A stretch of DNA of 10,515 nucleotides from an uncultured Lachnospiraceae bacterium (GTDB lineage: Bacteria; Bacillota; Clostridia; Lachnospirales; Lachnospiraceae). The stretch spans positions 1 through 10,515 of the forward strand of contig CALYVE010000032.1 in the NCBI GenBank assembly GCA_945492935.1, read 5' to 3'. The translations under genes were made by a program, and so were the position numbers. The notes under the pieces are model-generated. The model made no database searches. It saw only the letters and a program-made list of their open reading frames with translations, and was not told the DNA's origin. Below, in pieces: positions 7,012-10,515 of this stretch. The stretch's first letter is position 1, and the number at the start of each line of letters is the position of its first letter.

Positions 7012-8193
7012 ATGGCTAACGAATTGCTTTTGAAGTATGGATGTAATCCAAATCAGAAACCATCAAGAATTTATATGGAGGACGGAAGTGAGCTTCCTGT
7101 AACCGTAATTAACGGTAAACCGGGATACATTAATTTCCTTGATGCATTTAACGGCTGGCAGCTTGTAAAAGAATTAAAGGCAGCTACCGGACTTCCGGCA
7201 GCAACTTCTTTTAAACATGTTTCACCGGCAGGTGCAGCAGTTGGTCTTCCATTAGATGAGACATTGGCAAAAATTTACTGGGTCGATGATTTGGGAGAGC
7301 TTTCTCCACTTGCATGTGCATACGCAAGAGCAAGAGGTGCCGATCGCATGTCTTCCTTCGGTGATTTTATTGCACTTTCCGATGTGTGTGATGCAGATAC
7401 GGCAAAGCTTATCAAACGTGAGGTTTCGGATGGTGTTATCGCTCCGGGCTACACAGATGAAGCAATCGAGCTTTTGATGCAGAAGAAAAAAGGCAACTAC
7501 AACATTATTCAGATTGATGAGTCATATGTTCCTGCTGAAATCGAAAAGAAGCAGGTTTATGGAATTACTTTTGAACAGGGACGTAACGAGCTTGATATCA
7601 ACGGGGAGCTTCTTTCAAATATCGTGACAAAGAATAAGGATATCCCTGAAAGTGCATTAATTGATATGAAGATTTCATTAATTACACTCAAATATACACA
7701 GTCAAATTCTGTTTGCTACGTTAAGGGCGGTCAGGCAATCGGTATCGGTGCAGGTCAGCAGTCACGTGTTCACTGTACACGTCTTGCCGGACAGAAGGCG
7801 GACAACTGGTATTTGCGTCAGGCTCCACAGGTTCTCAATTTACAGTTTGTCGATACACTAGGTCGTGCTGACAGAGATAATGCAATCGATGTTTACATTG
7901 GTGATGAGTATGAGGATGTTCTTCGTGAAGGCGAGTGGCAGAAGCGTTTTAAGGTGAAGCCACCTGTGTTTACAAGAGAAGAAAAGAGAGCATGGTTAGA
8001 CGGAAATACAGATGTGACACTTGGTTCGGATGCGTTCTTCCCATTCTCTGATAATATTGAAAGAGCAAAGAAGAGCGGTGTTAAGTATATTGCACAGCCG
8101 GGTGGTTCTGTAAGAGATGATCTCGTCATCGAGGCAGCAGATAACTATGATATGGTTATGGCATTTACAGGAATTCGTTTATTCCATCATTAA
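7012..8193 (+). CDS. purH: Stand-alone AICAR formyltransferase (PurH C-terminal type)
   Basis: The enzyme transfers a formyl group from 10-formyl-THF to AICAR, giving FAICAR, the substrate of the PurO-type enzyme encoded upstream. The 393-residue product corresponds to only the formyltransferase half of bifunctional PurH (about 510-530 residues); the N-terminal cyclohydrolase half is absent. Visible signatures include SFKHVSPAGAAVG (66-78) with catalytic pair K68-H69, KYTQSNSVC (227-235), IGIGAGQQSRVHCTRLAG followed by KADNWYLRQ, GSDAFFPFSDNIERA near 338-352, AQPGGSVRDD (361-370) and the C-terminal FTGIRLFHH (385-393). The natural start of the family (MANELLLKYGCNPNQKPSRI) and its C-terminus are both present, so this is a complete one-domain enzyme, not a truncation. 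AGGAGG (6995-7000) sits 11 bases before the ATG. The usual clostridial form is of this split type. Confidence 0.96.
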   Translation: MANELLLKYGCNPNQKPSRIYMEDGSELPVTVINGKPGYINFLDAFNGWQLVKELKAATGLPAATSFKHVSPAGAAVGLPLDETLAKIYWVDDLGELSPLACAYARARGADRMSSFGDFIALSDVCDADTAKLIKREVSDGVIAPGYTDEAIELLMQKKKGNYNIIQIDESYVPAEIEKKQVYGITFEQGRNELDINGELLSNIVTKNKDIPESALIDMKISLITLKYTQSNSVCYVKGGQAIGIGAGQQSRVHCTRLAGQKADNWYLRQAPQVLNLQFVDTLGRADRDNAIDVYIGDEYEDVLREGEWQKRFKVKPPVFTREEKRAWLDGNTDVTLGSDAFFPFSDNIERAKKSGVKYIAQPGGSVRDDLVIEAADNYDMVMAFTGIRLFHH

Positions 8194-8196
8194 TCT

Positions 8197-8225
8197 TTGA
8201 CATCCGCAAGAGTGTAATATATAAT
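8197..8225 (+). promoter_or_regulatory. Consensus sigma-A promoter for greA
   Basis: TTGACA (8197-8202), exactly 17 bases, then TATAAT (8220-8225): both hexamers match the consensus perfectly. The -35 begins three bases past the formyltransferase stop codon (8191-8193). Transcription should start near 8232, giving a leader of about 24 bases with AGGAGG (8241-8246) before ATG 8256. It probably also feeds lysS. Confidence 0.88.
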
Positions 8226-8255
8226 ATGTACGCAAATTAGAGGAGGTATATCACA

Positions 8256-8735
8256 ATGGCAGAAAAGAAAAATATGTTGACATATGAAGGTCTTAAGAAG
8301 TTAGAGGACGAATTACAAGACCTCAAAGTAAATCGTCGTCAGGAGGTTGCTCAAAAGATCAAAGAAGCTCGTGAGCAGGGTGACTTATCCGAGAATGCTG
8401 AATACGATGCTGCGAAGGATGAGCAGAGAGATATTGAGTCACGTATTGAAGAAATCGAGAAGATTTTGAAAAATGCTGAGGTTATTGATGAGGATGAGTT
8501 CGACCATGAGACAGTAAACTTCTCTTCAGAGGTTACACTTAAGGATATGGAGCTTAAGGAAGAGGTAACATACAAGATTGTCGGTTCTACAGAAGCAGAC
8601 ATTCTGAACAATCTTCTTTCAAACGAGTCACCACTTGGTGCAGCTTTGATGCGTAAGAAGAAGGGTGATGTTGTGACTGTTGAAGCACCGAATGGTGTTT
8701 ACAAATATAAAATTCTTGATGTGAAGAGAAGCTAA
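8256..8735 (+). CDS. greA: Transcription elongation factor GreA
   Basis: GreA enters the secondary channel of RNA polymerase and stimulates cleavage of backtracked RNA, rescuing stalled complexes. The 159 residues match the usual family length of about 158. The N-terminal antiparallel coiled coil (about 10-75) carries the acidic tip GDLSENAEYDAAKDEQ (42-57), with the metal-coordinating D43 and E46. The FKBP-like C-terminal domain (about 82-157) contains VTYKIVGSTEAD (104-115), SPLGAALMRKKKGDVV (125-140) and a final YKILDVK (151-157). The start has an AGGAGG 9 bases upstream and a consensus promoter. lysS follows in the same direction after 138 bases, an arrangement I recall from other clostridia. 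Confidence 0.97.
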   Translation: MAEKKNMLTYEGLKKLEDELQDLKVNRRQEVAQKIKEAREQGDLSENAEYDAAKDEQRDIESRIEEIEKILKNAEVIDEDEFDHETVNFSSEVTLKDMELKEEVTYKIVGSTEADILNNLLSNESPLGAALMRKKKGDVVTVEAPNGVYKYKILDVKRS

Positions 8736-8860
8736 TTCACTCGATGATTAGAGGACAGAACCAGAACTTGTGTATTTTTGCAGACATATGATACGGGAAT
8801 TCCTGAGAGAAACAGGATTGTATTTTGCGGTGTGGAAAATATACATGAATAAGAATAGAA

Positions 8861-8876
8861 AGAGGAAATAAAATTG
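8861..8876 (+). promoter_or_regulatory. Ribosome binding site and TTG start of lysS
   Basis: AGAGGA (8861-8866) lies 7 bases before TTG (8874-8876). No in-frame ATG occurs until about residue 96, well inside conserved protein, so TTG is the start. TTG starts usually lower translation initiation compared with ATG. Confidence 0.85.
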
Positions 8877-10499
8877 GCTGAGAATAATAATCAGAATAAT
8901 AATCAGGCAAAGCCACAGGATCTTAACCAGTTGCTTAAGGTTCGTCGCGAGAAGTTTCATGCTTTGCAGGAAGCCGGAAAGGATCCTTTTCGCATTACGA
9001 AGTATGATCAGACACATCATACAGATGACGTGCGCACACTGTACGAGGGGCATGAAGCAAAGCTTCTTTCAGGGCGTGTAGCGCCAAATACAGACGGTCT
9101 TAGCGAGGAAGAAGCGAAGGACGTTCTTAACAATGATTACAATGAGAGAAGAGCAATTATGGATGCTGACCCGATTCATGTTTCCATTGCCGGTCGTATG
9201 CTTTTTAAGCGTGTTATGGGAAAGGCTTCTTTCTGTAACATTCAGGACCTTAAGGGTAAGATTCAGGTATATGTAGCAAGAGATGCTGTAGGTGAGGAGG
9301 ATTATGCAGATTTTAAGAAGTCTGATATCGGAGACATTTACGGTGTGAAGGGTTACATTTTCCGTACAAAAACCGGTGAAATTTCTATCCATGCAGAGCA
9401 GTTGACACTTCTTTCGAAGAGCCTGCAGATTCTTCCTGAGAAGTATCATGGACTTACAGATACAGACACACGTTATCGTCAGAGATATGTGGACCTTATT
9501 ATGAACGAGGAGAGCCGAGATACATTTGTTAAGCGTTCAAAGATTCTCGCTGCTATCCGTCGTTTCCTTGCTGCACAGGATTTCATGGAGGTTGAAACAC
9601 CAATGCTTGTTGCCAATCCGGGTGGAGCAGCGGCAAGACCTTTTGAGACGCATTTCAATGCTTTGGATGAGGACTTAAAGCTTCGTATATCGCTTGAGCT
9701 TTACTTAAAGAGACTTATCGTTGGCGGTCTAGAGAGAGTCTATGAGATTGGCCGTGTATTCCGTAACGAAGGTCTTGATACAAGACACAATCCGGAGTTT
9801 ACACTTATGGAGCTTTATCAGGCATACACCGACTACAACGGTATGATGGATTTAACTGAGAATATGTATCGTTACATTGCGCAGGAGGTTCTTGGCACAA
9901 CAACAATCGTTTACAATGGCATCGAGATGGATCTCGGTAAGCCGTTTGAGCGTATTACAATGGTTGATGCAGTTAAGAAGTATTCCGGTGTTGATTTCAA
10001 CGAAATCAAGACATTGGAGGAGGCGCGTGCGGTTGCGAAGGAGCACCACGTAGAATTCGAAGACTGGCATCAGAAGGGACATATCTTAAATCTCTTCTTT
10101 GAGGAGTTTGTTGAGGAACACTTAATCCAGCCAACCTTTGTGATGGATCATCCGATTGAAATCAGCCCGCTTACAAAGAAGAAACCGGAGAATCCGGAAT
10201 ACGTAGAACGTTTTGAAATGTTTATGAATGGCTGGGAGATGTGTAACGCATATTCCGAGCTCAACGATCCGATCGATCAGCGTGAGCGTTTTGAAGCCCA
10301 GGATGCTAACGCCGCAGCCGGTGACGAAGAAGCAGAGCACTGCGATGAGGACTTCCTCAACGCCCTCGAAATCGGTATGCCACCTACAGGCGGTATCGGA
10401 TACGGTATCGACAGACTTTGCATGCTGATGACAGACAGTCCTGCGATTAGGGATGTGCTGTTGTTCCCGACAATGAAGTCCTTACCGAACGACAAGTAA
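8874..10499 (+). CDS. lysS: Lysyl-tRNA synthetase, class II
   Basis: LysS charges tRNA-Lys with lysine using ATP. The predicted protein has 541 residues, longer than the about 500 of many bacterial LysS. It has an Asn/Gln-rich start (4-11), a helical lead-in with LNQLLKVRREKF (17-28), an OB-fold anticodon-binding domain (about 100-185, with KRVMGKASFCNIQDLKGKIQ), and a class II catalytic core from about 195. Motif 1 is around FMEVETPML (237-245). Motif 2 covers VYEIGRVFRNEGLDTRHNPE (289-308) and TLMELY. Motif 3 is GIGYGIDRLCMLMTDSPAIR (507-526), followed by DVLLFPTMKSL. Relative to shorter homologues as I remember them, residues about 63-100 look like an insertion before the OB-fold. The 138-base gap after greA holds no T-box or lysine riboswitch signature and no terminator, so read-through from the greA promoter is likely; a weak TTGTAT-16-TATACA (8818-8845) could be a second promoter. 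The product ends 16 bases before the window edge. Confidence 0.97.
   Translation: MAENNNQNNNQAKPQDLNQLLKVRREKFHALQEAGKDPFRITKYDQTHHTDDVRTLYEGHEAKLLSGRVAPNTDGLSEEEAKDVLNNDYNERRAIMDADPIHVSIAGRMLFKRVMGKASFCNIQDLKGKIQVYVARDAVGEEDYADFKKSDIGDIYGVKGYIFRTKTGEISIHAEQLTLLSKSLQILPEKYHGLTDTDTRYRQRYVDLIMNEESRDTFVKRSKILAAIRRFLAAQDFMEVETPMLVANPGGAAARPFETHFNALDEDLKLRISLELYLKRLIVGGLERVYEIGRVFRNEGLDTRHNPEFTLMELYQAYTDYNGMMDLTENMYRYIAQEVLGTTTIVYNGIEMDLGKPFERITMVDAVKKYSGVDFNEIKTLEEARAVAKEHHVEFEDWHQKGHILNLFFEEFVEEHLIQPTFVMDHPIEISPLTKKKPENPEYVERFEMFMNGWEMCNAYSELNDPIDQRERFEAQDANAAAGDEEAEHCDEDFLNALEIGMPPTGGIGYGIDRLCMLMTDSPAIRDVLLFPTMKSLPNDK
8883..8906 (+). repeat. 12-base tandem repeat, two copies, in the 5' end of lysS
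   Basis: Two perfect adjacent copies of AATAATAATCAG (8883-8894 and 8895-8906) encode the doubled peptide NNNQ-NNNQ at residues 4-11. The repeat is in frame, AT-rich and just after the start codon, so copy number could vary by slippage without breaking the frame. It lies in a poorly conserved N-terminal tail. Confidence 0.8.
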
Positions 10500-10515
10500 G
10501 AAAACCCCAGTATTT

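Noticed and set aside
8800..8816. Hairpin TCCTG-AGAGAAA-CAGGA in the greA-lysS gap as a terminator.
   Set aside because: The stem has only five pairs and no T-run follows; it could not be called a rho-independent terminator.
8788..8871. Small frame of 27 codons (MIREFLRETG...) ending two bases before the lysS TTG, which could look like a leader peptide.
   Set aside because: No ribosome binding site precedes its ATG, it has no lysine run or attenuator structure, and its length is expected by chance in this AT-rich gap.
8736..8873. T-box or lysine riboswitch upstream of lysS.
   Set aside because: The gap is 138 bases and shows neither the T-box TGGNACC-type core nor a terminator hairpin.

Overview
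The window looks like chromosomal DNA from a low-to-mid GC Firmicute, most likely a clostridial gut or rumen Lachnospiraceae relative. The reasons are strong AGGAGG-type ribosome binding sites, sigma-A promoters close to TTGACA/TATAAT, a TTG-initiated lysS, a greA-lysS pair, and a purine pathway that ends in a separate IMP cyclohydrolase plus a stand-alone AICAR formyltransferase. The family assignment is inference from protein similarity recalled from memory; no search was run.

Layout. Positions 1-2343 (minus strand) are one uninterrupted reading frame of 781 codons that runs off the left edge. It encodes a multi-sensor diguanylate cyclase in the order PAS-PAS-PAS-GGDEF-GAF-like-PAS (cut off). 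A 260-base AT-rich divergent intergenic region (2344-2603) carries one promoter for each direction. On the plus strand follow a four-helix membrane protein (2604-3257, tentatively DUF1461-like), a full-length glycogen branching enzyme GlgB (3299-5518) and a membrane-anchored SanA/YdcF-type DUF218 protein (5530-6147). Gaps of 41 and 11 bases suggest that these three form one operon.

A second block begins with an IMP cyclohydrolase of the PurO type (6207-6926), followed by AICAR formyltransferase (7012-8193). Together they carry out the last two steps of IMP synthesis, which most bacteria perform with one bifunctional PurH. A consensus TTGACA-17-TATAAT promoter begins just past the formyltransferase stop codon and drives greA (8256-8735). 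Lysyl-tRNA synthetase lysS (8874-10499, TTG start) comes next and ends 16 bases before the right edge.

Most of the window is housekeeping DNA, and I see no phage, IS element, CRISPR array, tRNA/rRNA or defence island. The points most worth a second look are the DUF218 protein, which seems to have lost an internal conserved block near its C-terminus; the internal GGDEF domain without an inhibitory RxxD site; the split purine tail; and an unusual insertion plus a tandem NNNQ repeat in LysS. No convincing rho-independent terminator is visible between any of the genes.
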